Positions 35,749 through 44,767 of a stretch of 61,366 nucleotides of DNA are shown here, piece after piece (positions within the stretch are counted from its first letter, which is position 1; every line of letters starts with the position of its first letter). The position numbers and the translations under genes are program-made. Under the pieces are notes generated by a model, which saw only the letters and a program-made list of their open reading frames with translations, was not told where the DNA came from and made no database searches. This DNA comes from Microtetraspora sp. NBRC 16547 (GTDB lineage: Bacteria > Actinomycetota > Actinomycetes > Streptosporangiales > Streptosporangiaceae): contig NZ_BSSE01000036.1 of the NCBI RefSeq assembly GCF_030268965.1, positions 1 through 61,366 of the forward strand, in the 5' to 3' direction.

Positions 35749-36626
35749 TGACCGGCCCGATCGTCGTCGGCACCGACGGCTCGCCGTCCTCCTCCGCCGC
35801 TGTCGAATGGGCGGCCGACGACGCCGCGCGCAAGGGGCTGCCGCTGAGAGTGGTCCACGCCGTTCACCACCTGCCGTACGTCGGCGCGACGCACACCGTC
35901 CCCGGGCTGGAGGACGCCCTGACGCGGGCGGGCCGCCAGTTCCTGGAGCGGGCCGAACGCCTCGTGCGGGAGCGGCGCCCCGACATGGAGCTGTCCGTCG
36001 AGCTGCTCGACGGGCCTCCCGGCCGCGTCCTGGCCGCCCAGGCCGCTCAGGCCTCCGAGCTGGTGGTCGGCAGCCGTGGCAGAGGTGGTTTCGCCGGGAT
36101 GCTGCTCGGCTCGGTGAGCGCGCATGTCGCCGGCCACGCGTCCGCTCCCGTCGTCGTGGTGCGGCCGGACCACACGCCGGCTCGCGCCGAAGTGGTCGTC
36201 GGCATCGACGAATCGGCCGAGTGCGAGCCGGCGCTCGGCTACGCGTTCGAGCAGGCGCGGCTGTTGGGCTGCCCGCTACGCGCGGTGCACGGCTGGCAGC
36301 TGCCTCCGGAGATCTACGGCGGCTGGTTCACCTACGACCACGAAGACGTGCAGCGGATGCGGGAGCGGCTCGTCAAGGGGGCGCTCGCCGCCTGGCGGGC
36401 GACGTATCCGGACGTGCCCGCGGAGGTCGACGTGATCCACGAACACCCCGTCACCGCGCTGGTCCAGGCGTCCAGGGACGCGGCCATGCTCGTCGTCGGC
36501 TGCCACGGCCGCGGCGCGCTCGGCAAGGCGGTTCTCGGCTCGGTGAGCCGCGGCGTCCTGCACCACGCCCGGTGCCCCGTAGCGGTGGTGCATCCGCCTG
36601 CCGTGGGCACCACAACTCCGGCATGA
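35748..36626 (+). CDS. Tandem-domain universal stress protein
   Basis: A 292-residue protein with two UspA domains (about 1-140 and 147-287). Each has the ATP-binding G-x2-G-x9-G-S pattern: 'VVGSRGRGGFAGMLLGSVS' in the first and 'VVGCHGRGALGKAVLGSVS' in the second, along with the N-terminal 'IVVGTDGSPSSSAAVEWA' and 'VVVGIDESAECEPALGYA'. Double USPs like this in mycobacteria bind ATP and slow growth. It starts within the stop of the nitroreductase gene (TGATG), so the two are translationally coupled. Confidence 0.93.
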   Translation: MTGPIVVGTDGSPSSSAAVEWAADDAARKGLPLRVVHAVHHLPYVGATHTVPGLEDALTRAGRQFLERAERLVRERRPDMELSVELLDGPPGRVLAAQAAQASELVVGSRGRGGFAGMLLGSVSAHVAGHASAPVVVVRPDHTPARAEVVVGIDESAECEPALGYAFEQARLLGCPLRAVHGWQLPPEIYGGWFTYDHEDVQRMRERLVKGALAAWRATYPDVPAEVDVIHEHPVTALVQASRDAAMLVVGCHGRGALGKAVLGSVSRGVLHHARCPVAVVHPPAVGTTTPA

Positions 36627-36682
36627 TCCGCGCCACGACATGCCCGAAGACAAGATCACCGAGGCCGTGCACTGATACTCCC

Positions 36683-36695
36683 GGGACCTTCGCCT
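36683..36695. promoter_or_regulatory. Weak DosR-box-like site before the DUF1918 gene
   Basis: GGGACCTTCGCCT agrees with the DosR core GGGACTTTAGTCC at 9 of 13 positions, with the left half-site exact. It lies 66 bases upstream of the DUF1918 start. On its own it is unconvincing; the case rests on similar sites in this island. Confidence 0.3.
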
Positions 36696-36761
36696 CTGGG
36701 GAGCGGGGCCGTCAGGACATGGGATGGAGGTCGGCTTCGGCCGGGACCGAGGAGAGCTGCC

Positions 36762-36962
36762 ATGAAAGCAGCGGTCGGAGATCGACTGGTGCTCGAAAGC
36801 ACCAGAGGGGACAGGCCAAATCACGTCGGGATCATCGTCGCTCTGCGTCACCCCGACGGCTCGCCTCCGTATGTCGTCCGCTGGCTGGATGAGGAGCGGG
36901 AGGTCCTGGTATTTCCTGGCCCGCATGCCCGTATCGAGCATCGGCGATCCGGCTCGTCCTGA
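36762..36962 (+). CDS. DUF1918 protein
   Basis: A 66-residue protein matching the small DUF1918 family: 'AAVGDRLVLESTRGDRPNH' at the start, 'HVGIIVALRHPDGSPPYVV' and 'RWLDEEREVLVFPGPHARIE'. The fold is a small SH3-like barrel of unknown function. GAGAGCTGCC precedes the ATG, so the ribosome site is moderate. In actinomycetes these genes often neighbour stress and hypoxia genes, as here between a universal stress protein and a CBS protein. A bidirectional hairpin follows. Confidence 0.88.
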   Translation: MKAAVGDRLVLESTRGDRPNHVGIIVALRHPDGSPPYVVRWLDEEREVLVFPGPHARIEHRRSGSS

Positions 36963-36997
36963 TCAGCGCCATGCGGAGGGGCGCAGCCGATCGCTCG

Positions 36998-37028
36998 GGC
37001 ACCCGCGCGACCGCCTGGGTCGGGTGCC
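36998..37028. terminator. Shared hairpin between convergent genes
   Basis: GGCACCCG (36998-37005) pairs with CGGGTGCC (37021-37028), 8 bp with a 15-base loop, between the ends of the DUF1918 gene (+) and the CBS gene (-). It can serve both directions. Confidence 0.5.
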
Positions 37029-37087
37029 GGGTGTCAGCGGCACGCGAACAGAAATGAGTGATCGGCCGTGGGATGGGAGGTGCCGGC

Positions 37088-37771
37088 TCACCCGGGAACG
37101 TCGTCTTCTACCCACCCCAGTTTGTCGATGACCTCCATGACCCCGTTGACCCGCTCGGCCATCCGCACCAGGATCCGTGCGTCGCTGTGACGTCGCATCT
37201 GGCCGCCCAAGGTCACGACGCCGTTGGCCACCAGGACGTGGACGCCGGACGTGTCCGTCCACAGGGCACCTTCGACGATCTCGTCGCGCACTTCGCGGGC
37301 GATGTCGTCGTCGCCGCGGACGAAGACCTTGAGGAGGTCATGCCGACTGACGATCCCTTCAAGCCGTCCGTCGTCGTCGACGACGGGCAGCCGCTTCACG
37401 CCCTTCTCATTCATCACCCGGGCGGCGCCCACGACGCTGGTGTACGGCCTCACCGTGACGGCGGGAGCGGTCATCAGTTCGGCCGCGGTGTGCCCGCGGG
37501 CCTTCCCCGCCGCGTCCTGCCCGCTGAGGCGGCCGCGGAGTCGCACGCGGAGCGGCGGCTGGTAGCCCTCCTGGTAGAACTGCTCCCGGAACTCCTCCCT
37601 GTGAAGCAGGTCGGCCTCAGAGATCAAGCCGATGACGTGTCCTTCGCCGTCGACGACCGGGACGGCGCTCACGCCGCGCGCCATCAGCAGCTCGGCGACT
37701 TCCCTGAACGGGGTGCTGCCGTCGACGGAGGCGACCTCGCTGGTCATGACGTCCCGCACCTTCTTGTGCAC
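37088..37771 (-). CDS. CBS-pair protein with C-terminal BON domain
   Basis: A 227-residue cytosolic protein. Two CBS motifs are at about residues 1-60 (VRDVMTSEVASVDGSTPF, 'GVSAVPVVDGEGHVIGLISE') and 92-150 ('ELMTAPAVTVRPYTSV', 'GVKRLPVVDDDGRLEGIVS'). A BON domain ends the protein ('GALWTDTSGVHVLVANGVVT', 'VNGVMEVIDKLGWVED'). CBS pairs bind adenine nucleotides; BON domains contact lipids or partner proteins. The GTG at 37771 is chosen since AAGGAG lies six bases upstream inside the longer open frame. Hrp1 (Rv2626c), a CBS protein of the mycobacterial DosR regulon, is a functional parallel though without BON. Confidence 0.85.
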   Translation of the reverse strand: MHKKVRDVMTSEVASVDGSTPFREVAELLMARGVSAVPVVDGEGHVIGLISEADLLHREEFREQFYQEGYQPPLRVRLRGRLSGQDAAGKARGHTAAELMTAPAVTVRPYTSVVGAARVMNEKGVKRLPVVDDDGRLEGIVSRHDLLKVFVRGDDDIAREVRDEIVEGALWTDTSGVHVLVANGVVTLGGQMRRHSDARILVRMAERVNGVMEVIDKLGWVEDDVPG

Positions 37772-37788
37772 GATCGACTCCTTCCAGT

Positions 37789-38025
37789 TCACCCAAGCTG
37801 TTGCCGTACGGCCTCGGCAGTCTCTCGTATCGCCGCCCGGACCGGTGGGGTGAAGGGAGTGTCAAGGTCGAAGTCGCCGCCCTCTGGAGGTGCGGCCCCG
37901 GAGCTGGTCCGGCGGCGGTCACCGCGGTCGCGCAGGCCGGCGGGCTCCCGCCCCATGGAGATGCAGAAGCAGGTGCCGCCGGGCATCGCGCAGGCCACTG
38001 ACCGCACCACGATGACGTCCACCAC
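37789..38025 (-). CDS. Small hypothetical protein upstream of the CBS gene
   Basis: A 78-codon frame beginning at GTG GTG with GAGGGGGG upstream and ending 18 bases before the CBS start. It encodes VDVIVVRSVACAMPGGTCFC near the N-terminus (three cysteines) and an amphipathic helix 'RAAIRETAEAVRQQLG' at the end. I do not recognise it. The close spacing to the CBS gene and the DosR-like box 28 bases upstream favour a real first gene of that operon, but chance coding in GC-rich DNA is possible. Confidence 0.4.
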   Translation of the reverse strand: MVDVIVVRSVACAMPGGTCFCISMGREPAGLRDRGDRRRTSSGAAPPEGGDFDLDTPFTPPVRAAIRETAEAVRQQLG

Positions 38026-38052
38026 GACGTCCCCCCTCGCGCGCCAGACGAT

Positions 38053-38065
38053 GGGACTTATATCC
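38053..38065. promoter_or_regulatory. DosR-box-like site upstream of the CBS operon
   Basis: GGGACTTATATCC matches the DosR core GGGACTTTAGTCC at 10 of 13 positions. It lies 28 bases before the minus-strand operon start (38025) and 130 bases before the plus-strand nicotinate phosphoribosyltransferase gene, so it could serve either. Confidence 0.45.
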
Positions 38066-38194
38066 TTCTTTATCCCCTTCTAGACCCGATGCTCCGGGTA
38101 TGGCCGAAGGTCCTTTGTCGCACAGGCTTTGGACCGTCGTTCATGACCTCGGCGGCGCGAGCGTGCCCAGCCCTCCGCTGGGCAGGGTGTCGGC

Positions 38195-39550
38195 ATGCCC
38201 GGTGGACTACTGACCGACATGTACGAGTTGAATATGGCGGCGAGCTACCTGCGCCGCGGCATGACCGATCAGGCCACCTTCAGTCTGTTCGTCCGCCGTC
38301 TCCCCGCGGAGCGCGGCTTCCTGATCTCCGCCGGGCTGGAGGACGCGCTGCGTTTCCTGGAGGACTTCTCGTTCGAGCAGGAGGACCTCGACTACCTGCG
38401 CGAGATCCAGGGGTACGGTGCCGAGACACTGCGGGCGTTCGCCGACCTGCGGTTCACCGGAGAGGTGTGGGCCGTGCCGGAGGGGCGAGCGGTCTTCGCG
38501 GGCGAGCCGCTGCTTGAGGTGACCGCGCCGATCGCCGAGGCCCAGATGGTCGAGACCGCGATGCTCAACCACCTGACCTTCCAGACCAGCGTGGCCTCCA
38601 AGGCGGTCCGTTGCGTGCTGGCGGCGGGCGGAGCACGGCTGATCGATTTCGCGTTCCGCCGTACGCAGGGGGTCGAAACCGGCATGGCCGTGGCCCGCGC
38701 GATGGCGATCGCGGGCTTCGCCGCCACCAGCAACGCGGAGGCGGCGCGGCGGCACGGTCTGCCCGCGTCGGGAACCATGGCGCACTCCTACGTCCAGGCG
38801 TTCCCGAGTGAAGAGGGCGCGTTTGCCGCGTTCGCCGCCGACTTCCCCGACAGGACGATCTTCCTGGTCGACACCTACGACACGCTTTCCGGCGTACGGA
38901 CGGCGGTGGACGTGGTGCGCCGGCTCCGGCTCACCGGTCCGGTGGGCGTACGGCTGGATTCTGGAGACCTCGGCGCGCTGGCCAGGGAGGCCCGCCGTTT
39001 GCTGGACGCCGCGGGGCTGCGGCACGCCCGGATCGTCGCCAGCGGCGGCCTGGACGAGTACGAGATCGCCGGTCTCGTGGAGGCGGGCGCGCCGATCGAC
39101 GCGTACGGTGTCGGCACCAAGGTCGGCGTGTCGGCGGACGCGCCCTACCTGGACACGGCCTACAAGCTGGTGGCCTACGGTGACCGCCCGGTGATGAAGC
39201 TGTCCCCGGGGAAGGTGACCCTGCCCGGGGCGAAGCAGGTGTTCCGCGGACCGGACCGCGACATGATCGCGCTGCGCGAGGAGACCCCACCGGCCGGCTG
39301 GCGCCCCCTGCTCGTTCCTGTCCTGGTGAACGGTCACCGGGTCGCCCCGGGCGAGCCGATCACGGTCGTGCGGGACCGGTGCATGAGCGAGCTGGCCCGA
39401 TTGCCCGCCCCCGCGCGGGCACTGCGCGCTCCCCGGCCGGTCCCCGTGGAGATCAGCCCGCGACTGCGCCGGCTCCAGGACCGCCTCCGCGGCACGCTGA
39501 GCGAGCACGTGGACGGCCATGCCGGTCCTCCCCTCGCCGGGTCGTGGTGA
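38195..39550 (+). CDS. pncB: Nicotinate phosphoribosyltransferase
   Basis: A 451-residue enzyme that makes nicotinate mononucleotide from nicotinate and PRPP in the NAD salvage path. Landmarks: 'GLLTDMYELNMAASYLRRG' at the N-terminus, 'VETAMLNHLTFQTSVASKA', 'RLIDFAFRRTQGVETGMAVA' and 'GTMAHSYVQAFPSEEGAF' (the phosphorylatable histidine region), 'GVRLDSGDLGALAREARRLL' and 'DAYGVGTKVGVSADAPYLD'. Its size fits the actinobacterial group that includes mycobacterial PncB2, a DosR-regulon gene. CAGGG before ATG is a fair ribosome site. It is alone on its transcript, with the copper ATPase about 150 bases beyond. Confidence 0.92.
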   Translation: MPGGLLTDMYELNMAASYLRRGMTDQATFSLFVRRLPAERGFLISAGLEDALRFLEDFSFEQEDLDYLREIQGYGAETLRAFADLRFTGEVWAVPEGRAVFAGEPLLEVTAPIAEAQMVETAMLNHLTFQTSVASKAVRCVLAAGGARLIDFAFRRTQGVETGMAVARAMAIAGFAATSNAEAARRHGLPASGTMAHSYVQAFPSEEGAFAAFAADFPDRTIFLVDTYDTLSGVRTAVDVVRRLRLTGPVGVRLDSGDLGALAREARRLLDAAGLRHARIVASGGLDEYEIAGLVEAGAPIDAYGVGTKVGVSADAPYLDTAYKLVAYGDRPVMKLSPGKVTLPGAKQVFRGPDRDMIALREETPPAGWRPLLVPVLVNGHRVAPGEPITVVRDRCMSELARLPAPARALRAPRPVPVEISPRLRRLQDRLRGTLSEHVDGHAGPPLAGSW

Positions 39551-39701
39551 TCTCGGTCGTCGGCGGGATCGACCACCTCGGCTGACTCCTCGACGACCCG
39601 TTACCCGTCTCCTGAGCTGGACTCTTTTGACCGGTGTCGTCGGAGAGTGTGATTCTGGTGGTGAGTCGTCTCCCGCGTGCACCGCGAGGGAGCAGTGATC
39701 G

Positions 39702-42254
39702 ATGATGGTCGACCTTGTCGTCATCCTGGTGGCGGTCGCGATGATCGGCTTTCTCGGCTGGTTCTTCTTCGGACCGAGAAAGGCGACCCGCGCCGTACTC
39801 CGCGAGGGGCAACAGGAGGCGGAGGTCACCGTCAGGGGTGGCTATTCACCGGACGTGATCCGGGTGCGGCAGGGCATCCCGCTGCGCCTGATCTTCGACC
39901 GGCAGGAAAGCGGAGAGTGCACCTCGCGTGTGGTGTTCCCCGATTTCGGCGTCAACCGGTCGCTGCCCGCCTTCCAGCGAACGACCGTCGAGCTGACCCC
40001 AGCCCGCAGCGGAGAGTACGACTTCACCTGCGGCATGAACATGGTGCGCGGCCGTCTCGTCGTCGAACCGGCCGGCACCACTACACACGGCACCACTACA
40101 GGACAGCCGGCCGGAGACCACCGCGCGGCACCGGAAACGGCTTCCCGCGAGCGGGACGAGCAGGGCGAAGACACCGAAGCGGCGGATCGGCGCGCGGAGA
40201 TCCGTGACCTGTCGCGGCGGGTCCTGGTGGGCGCGCTGCTGACGGCTCCGGTGGCGGTGGCCATGATGGCCCATGAGGTGTTCAGAGCCGCGTGGGTGCC
40301 GGATCTGTTGCTCAACCACTGGGTTCAGCTCGCGTTGATCACGCCGGTCATGGTGTACACCGGCTGGCCGATTCACCGGGTCGGCTGGTTGAGCCTGCGT
40401 CACCGGTCCGCTGAGATGAACAGCTTGATCACGCTGGGCACGACCGCCGCCTACGGCTACAGCCTGCTCGTGACCGTCGCCCCTGGGGTGCTGCCCCCGG
40501 AGTTGCGCGACGTCTACTACGAGGCCGTCGGGGTGATTCTGACCCTGATCCTGGTCGGCCGCCTGCTGGAGTCGCGAGCCAAGGCGGGCACCGGGGAGGC
40601 GATCCGCAAGCTCATCGGCCTGCAGGCCAGAACCGCCCGAGTGCGGCGCGACGGCTCGGAGGCGGAGATCCCGGTCGAGCAGGTGGTCCCGGGCGATGTG
40701 GTGAGCGTCCGGCCCGGCGAGAAGGTGCCCGTGGACGGGGTGATCATCCAGGGGCGTTCGACGTTGGACGAGTCGATGGTGACCGGAGAGTCGATTCCGG
40801 CGGAGAAAGGCCCGGGGGACCGCGTGGTCGGAGCGACCGTGAACCAGACGGGAGCCTTCGTCTTCCGCGCTGAGAAGGTCGGCGGTGAGACGGTCCTCGC
40901 TCAGATCATCCGCCTGGTACGGACGGCACAGGCGTCCAGGGCGCCGATCCAGCGGTTGGCCGACGTGGTGGCGAGCTATTTCGTCCCCGCGGTGCTGGCC
41001 ATCGCGATCACCACGTTCACGGTGTGGTTCGTCGCGGGTCCGTCCCCGGCCTTCACGCTGGCGCTCGTCGCGGCCGTCGCCGTGCTGATCATCGCGTGCC
41101 CCTGCGCGCTCGGCCTGGCCACGCCGCTGTCGATCATGGTGGGTACCGGCAAGGGAGCCGAGTCCGGCATCCTGATCTGCGACGCGGAAGCGCTTGAGAC
41201 CGCGCAGAAGCTGGATGCGATCGTCCTGGACAAGACCGGAACGGTCACGCGAGGGCAGCCGGAGCTCACGGACGTGGTGCCGGTCGGCGACTGGCCGTCC
41301 GACGAACTGCTGCGCCTGGCGGCCTCGGCTGAACGGCCGTCGGAGCATCCGCTCGGTCAGGCGGTGGTGCGGGGAGCGGTGGCGCGCGGCCTGCGGCCGG
41401 CCGACCCCTCGGAGTTCGAATCGGTCACCGGCAAGGGGATCACCGCGGTTGTCGAGGGGCACCGGGTGCTGGTGGGGGGACGACGTCTGCTGTCCGCCGC
41501 TGGAGTGGACCTCTCTGCCCTGGAACGGGCAACCGATCAGCTCGTACAGGCGGGCCGTACACCGATCATGGTGGCCGTCGACGGTCAAGCCGCCGGGGTG
41601 GTGGCGGTGGCGGACACGGTCAAGGACGACTCCCGTGACGCCGTCGCGGCTCTGCGGAACCTCGGACTGCACGTCTTGATGATCACTGGAGACAACCGGC
41701 GTACCGCCGAGGCCATCGCCCGGCAGGTCGGCGTCACTCGCGTTCTGGCCGAAGTGCTGCCCGAGCATAAGGCGTCCGAGATCGCGCGACTGCGGCGTGA
41801 GGGCCTGCACGTCGGCATGGTCGGTGACGGCATCAATGACGCGCCCGCGCTCGCCCGGGCCGACGTCGGGTTCGCCATCGGCACGGGTACGGACGTCGCG
41901 ATCGAGGCCTCCGACATCACCCTCATCTCCGGGGCGCTCGGAGGCGTCGTCACCGCGGTACGCCTCTCGCGGGCCACGATGCGGAACATCCGGGAGAACC
42001 TGTTCCTGGCCTTCGTGTACAACGTGATCGGCATTCCGGTCGCCGCGGGTGTCCTCTATCCGTTCCTGGGCGTCCGGCTCAGTCCCATCGTCGCCGCCGT
42101 CGCGATGGCGCTGTCGTCGTTGTCGGTGGTCGGCAACGCCAACCGGCTGCGCCGCTTCGCTCCGCCGCCCCTGCCGTCCGCGCCGCCGGTTCCCGCCGAC
42201 CTCCGGGTCTCCGTCGAGACGGGGACCGACACCGAACTCATCGGCTGGGCGTGA
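39702..42254 (+). CDS. Copper-type P1B ATPase with N-terminal cupredoxin domain
   Basis: An 850-residue heavy-metal ATPase. After a membrane anchor ([19 protein letters not shown]) comes a cupredoxin_1-like domain at about 40-127, with '[20 protein letters not shown]' and '[18 protein letters not shown]', replacing the usual HMA domains. The transport core follows: actuator '[13 protein letters not shown]', metal site '[13 protein letters not shown]' (CPC), phosphorylation '[11 protein letters not shown]', ATP-binding 'SEHPLGQAV' and hinge '[14 protein letters not shown]'. The CPC and downstream YN/MxxS-like residues ([22 protein letters not shown]) point to Cu(I) export. Its 3' end overlaps the convergent hpf-like gene by 17 bases. 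Confidence 0.9.
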   Translation: MMVDLVVILVAVAMIGFLGWFFFGPRKATRAVLREGQQEAEVTVRGGYSPDVIRVRQGIPLRLIFDRQESGECTSRVVFPDFGVNRSLPAFQRTTVELTPARSGEYDFTCGMNMVRGRLVVEPAGTTTHGTTTGQPAGDHRAAPETASRERDEQGEDTEAADRRAEIRDLSRRVLVGALLTAPVAVAMMAHEVFRAAWVPDLLLNHWVQLALITPVMVYTGWPIHRVGWLSLRHRSAEMNSLITLGTTAAYGYSLLVTVAPGVLPPELRDVYYEAVGVILTLILVGRLLESRAKAGTGEAIRKLIGLQARTARVRRDGSEAEIPVEQVVPGDVVSVRPGEKVPVDGVIIQGRSTLDESMVTGESIPAEKGPGDRVVGATVNQTGAFVFRAEKVGGETVLAQIIRLVRTAQASRAPIQRLADVVASYFVPAVLAIAITTFTVWFVAGPSPAFTLALVAAVAVLIIACPCALGLATPLSIMVGTGKGAESGILICDAEALETAQKLDAIVLDKTGTVTRGQPELTDVVPVGDWPSDELLRLAASAERPSEHPLGQAVVRGAVARGLRPADPSEFESVTGKGITAVVEGHRVLVGGRRLLSAAGVDLSALERATDQLVQAGRTPIMVAVDGQAAGVVAVADTVKDDSRDAVAALRNLGLHVLMITGDNRRTAEAIARQVGVTRVLAEVLPEHKASEIARLRREGLHVGMVGDGINDAPALARADVGFAIGTGTDVAIEASDITLISGALGGVVTAVRLSRATMRNIRENLFLAFVYNVIGIPVAAGVLYPFLGVRLSPIVAAVAMALSSLSVVGNANRLRRFAPPPLPSAPPVPADLRVSVETGTDTELIGWA

Positions 42255-43041
42255 TCAGCCCGTAGTGCCCGTCGTATCGGTGGTAGAGGAGGTTGCCCCG
42301 GCCGGTCTCCACGTCGGCGAAGAACACGAAGGGCAGTCCGGCCGCCTCCAGCCGTTCCCTCGCCTCCTCCACGGTGAGGACGGCGGCCGGTGTGGTGCTG
42401 ATCGTGAGCGGTACGGACACCGGACCGAGCCGATCGGGCCAGGGCACGACCTGGGCCAGCCGGTAGCCCGCTCCCTCGCGATAGATCACACTGTCCTGGC
42501 CGGTGTCCACCTCGGTGAAGAGGTGGTAGTCGTAGTCGAGCTGCTCCATGTCGAAGGCTGCCTCGTCAGGCGTCGCCCAGGCCAGCTCGTACGTCTTGCG
42601 GCGTGCGATCCGGCGCTCTTCGGCCGGGCGCGGGAAGAAGGGCAGGGAGCGCCGGGGAGGGCTGTCGTGCCGCCACTCGCCGACGTTCTGCGGCGATCGT
42701 CCACGTAGGTCCTCCCAGTCTCGGGAGGTACGGCGCAGCCGCGTCCTGATCCGGTCACCGAGCAGACGGATGGCCTGGTGCATGGATTCGGCGACCGCCT
42801 GGGCGCGGATGATCCGGCCGTTGACGTCGAGGTTGGCCTGCGCGGCGCAAGGGCGCGCCACGGCCGGATCCGCCGAGGTGCTGAGCTTCACCCGGGCGTA
42901 CAGCACGGGCTCGTGGGAGACCCCGGCCGACGCCGCAACCGTCTCGCGGGCCTCATCGATCGCACCGGTCGGCACCGCGCCGCGCGTACCCATCTGTACG
43001 TCGGCCGGATCCAGCGCGATGGGCGTGTCTCGGCGGTTCAT
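42238..43041 (-). CDS. hpf: Long ribosome hibernation factor (HPF/RaiA family)
   Basis: A 267-residue HPF-like protein. The N-terminal ribosome-binding domain is diverged ([20 protein letters not shown], '[20 protein letters not shown]'). Two copies of the C-terminal dimerisation domain follow: '[20 protein letters not shown]' to '[20 protein letters not shown]', and '[20 protein letters not shown]' to '[20 protein letters not shown]'. Typical long HPF has only one. The form resembles mycobacterial Rv0079-type dormancy proteins. Its start overlaps the upstream small gene (ATGA), and the operon promoter carries two DosR-like boxes. Confidence 0.85.
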   Translation of the reverse strand: MNRRDTPIALDPADVQMGTRGAVPTGAIDEARETVAASAGVSHEPVLYARVKLSTSADPAVARPCAAQANLDVNGRIIRAQAVAESMHQAIRLLGDRIRTRLRRTSRDWEDLRGRSPQNVGEWRHDSPPRRSLPFFPRPAEERRIARRKTYELAWATPDEAAFDMEQLDYDYHLFTEVDTGQDSVIYREGAGYRLAQVVPWPDRLGPVSVPLTISTTPAAVLTVEEARERLEAAGLPFVFFADVETGRGNLLYHRYDGHYGLITPSR

Positions 43042-43289
43042 GCCGACTCACCTCCTGTGAACACGAGGCCGGCGGCGAGCAGCAGTTCGTGGGCGAGCCG
43101 GGCGGTGTGCTCGGGGCGCGCCTGGCCGGGTTCTTCCAGGGGGCCCGCCTCCATGCCGCGTGCGAGAGCCAGGGTCGCCTCGGCCAGGGCCCGGACCTGC
43201 TTCTCGAGGCCGCTGACCCGAGCCTTGAGAAGGTCCAGTTCGATCTCCACTCCGGTCGCGGGCCCGGTTCCGGACTCGTGATGCGTCAT
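43038..43289 (-). CDS. Small coiled-coil protein in the hpf operon
   Basis: An 83-residue protein with a central heptad pattern 'ELDLLKARVSGLEKQVRALA' (about 16-36) that predicts a short coiled coil, followed by a proline/glycine hinge and a helix (ARLAHELLLAAGLVF). The family is unknown to me. It overlaps the hibernation-factor gene by four bases, so its translation is coupled to that gene, and it is the first gene after the DosR-like promoter. A helper or partner of the hibernation factor is the natural guess. Confidence 0.7.
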   Translation of the reverse strand: MTHHESGTGPATGVEIELDLLKARVSGLEKQVRALAEATLALARGMEAGPLEEPGQARPEHTARLAHELLLAAGLVFTGGESA

Positions 43290-43354
43290 CGGATCCCACC
43301 CCCTATGGGACGTGTCCTACTTTCCAGCCTCCCGGGGCGCGGGCCATCGGCCCA

Positions 43355-43389
43355 GGGACTTCTGTCCATCCGGCGTGGGACCTTACGCC
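43355..43389 (-). promoter_or_regulatory. Tandem DosR-box-like sites upstream of the hpf operon
   Basis: GGGACTTCTGTCC (43355-43367) agrees with the DosR core GGGACTTTAGTCC at 11 of 13 positions; GGGACCTTACGCC (43377-43389) agrees at 10. The two starts are 22 bases apart, two helical turns, as in mycobacterial DosR promoters with paired sites. They lie 66-100 bases before the first gene start. An additional short palindrome GGGACGTGTCC is at 43307-43317. Confidence 0.55.
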
Positions 43390-43523
43390 GTTTCCGCAGA
43401 CCGGCGCGGAGGGCCGGCCGCTCCTCGCGGATCCGGGGCTGGTCTGGACCGATGCGTGCTCATGGACAGCCCGCAAGATCTGCCCGTATCGGAGCCGGCG
43501 GTCACGGACCGGAAAGCTGGGAT

Positions 43524-44729
43524 CTATGCCCGGGCCCGGCTGTACGGGTAGTCCTTGAGGGTGATGGCGTCGGCCCTGCTCACCGCCTTCTCGATCAGGC
43601 CGGCCCACGGCATGTGGGGCGTCAGCTTGATGGACAGGTTCCGCATCCGGATGGCCAGCTCCGACTTGGGGACGAAGCCGTTGACGCCGCCCGGCGGCAG
43701 CTTGTGGTTCTGCTTGACGAACGCCCGCATTTCCCGCTCGTAGGCGGCGAAGGCGGCCTTGTGCTCTCCTCCGGCCGCCGCCAGCTCTCCGGCCAGCACG
43801 TACGCGCCGACCAGGGCCAGGCCGGTGCCGTTGCCGCCCAACGATGAGGGGCCGTATCCGGCGTCGCCGAGCAGCACCACCCTGCCGTGAGACCAGCCGT
43901 CCATGACGATCTGCGTCGCCGAATCGAGGTAGAAGTCGGTGGCCGCCTCCATCTCCCGGAGCATCGCGGGGATGTGCCAGCCCGCTCCGGCGAAGACCTC
44001 GGCCACGATCTCCTTCTGCCTTCGCTGGTCGCGGTGGTCGTAGTCGAGCGGCTCCGACGCGAACCCGAACAGGACTTTGGCCTCCTCGGGCCGCCGGGAC
44101 GGGCGCAGCGCCGCCATCTTTTGGCCAGGGATGTTGTAGAACAGCTCCCAATCCTGGATATCGAAGACATTTCGCGCGGTGAAGTACGCCGTGTAACAGC
44201 CGAGGTCGCGGCTGAAGCGTGACTCGGGGCCGAAGGCCAGCGAACGGGTCAGCGAATGCGTGCCGTCGGCTCCTACCACCACGTCGAAGACGCGCGGCGC
44301 GGACCGTTCGAAGGTGACGTGAACGCCTTCCGGTGTCTGGGTCAGCGCGGTGATCGTGTCGTCGAAGACGTATTCCGTCTCGTCCCCGGTCGCCCGATGG
44401 AGGAGTTCGACCAGGTCGCCGCGGAGAATCTCCAACTCGCCGACCACGCCTGCCCCGCCCAGAAACGAGGCGGGCATGTCGGCGACGCGCCTGCCCGCCT
44501 CGTCCACGTACGACATCCCCTTGGAGTCGACCGCCACCCGGCGGGCGTCCTGGAGAAGCCCCATGCGCTCCACCACCTCGCGGGCGGCGCCGCGCAGGTC
44601 GACCGTGTGTCCGCCGAGACGTGGCGCGGGGGCCCGCTCGACCACCGTCACGGTGAAGCCGTAGCGGCGCAACCAGTAGGCCAGGGCGGTTCCGGCGATG
44701 CCGCCACCGCTGATCAGGACATTCGTCAT
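43524..44729 (-). CDS. FAD-dependent monooxygenase (class A)
   Basis: A 401-residue flavoprotein hydroxylase. FAD site 'VLISGGGIAGTALAYWLRRY' (residues 4-23), DG motif 'FDVVVGADGTHSLTRSL' (about 155) and GD motif 'GRVVLLGDAGYGPSSLGGNG' (about 283). It is a paralogue-like match of the enzyme at 30214-31416, sharing AYWLRR-GFTVTVVERAPAPR and 'GDLVELLHRAT'. The ATG at 44729 has GAGGGAGC upstream; a GTG directly before it is an alternative. It is divergent from a GntR-TetR type regulator, so it is the probable target gene, perhaps detoxifying or resisting an aromatic antibiotic; the tetracycline-inactivating TetX enzymes belong to this fold. Confidence 0.88.
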   Translation of the reverse strand: MTNVLISGGGIAGTALAYWLRRYGFTVTVVERAPAPRLGGHTVDLRGAAREVVERMGLLQDARRVAVDSKGMSYVDEAGRRVADMPASFLGGAGVVGELEILRGDLVELLHRATGDETEYVFDDTITALTQTPEGVHVTFERSAPRVFDVVVGADGTHSLTRSLAFGPESRFSRDLGCYTAYFTARNVFDIQDWELFYNIPGQKMAALRPSRRPEEAKVLFGFASEPLDYDHRDQRRQKEIVAEVFAGAGWHIPAMLREMEAATDFYLDSATQIVMDGWSHGRVVLLGDAGYGPSSLGGNGTGLALVGAYVLAGELAAAGGEHKAAFAAYEREMRAFVKQNHKLPPGGVNGFVPKSELAIRMRNLSIKLTPHMPWAGLIEKAVSRADAITLKDYPYSRARA

Positions 44730-44767
44730 CACATGCTCCCTCTCTCGTCTGCACGGCCACCGTATGC

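Noticed and set aside
39610-39660. DosR-like site before the copper ATPase (GGACTCTTTTGACC)
   Set aside because: The half-site spacing is wrong and the right half does not match; agreement is no better than chance.
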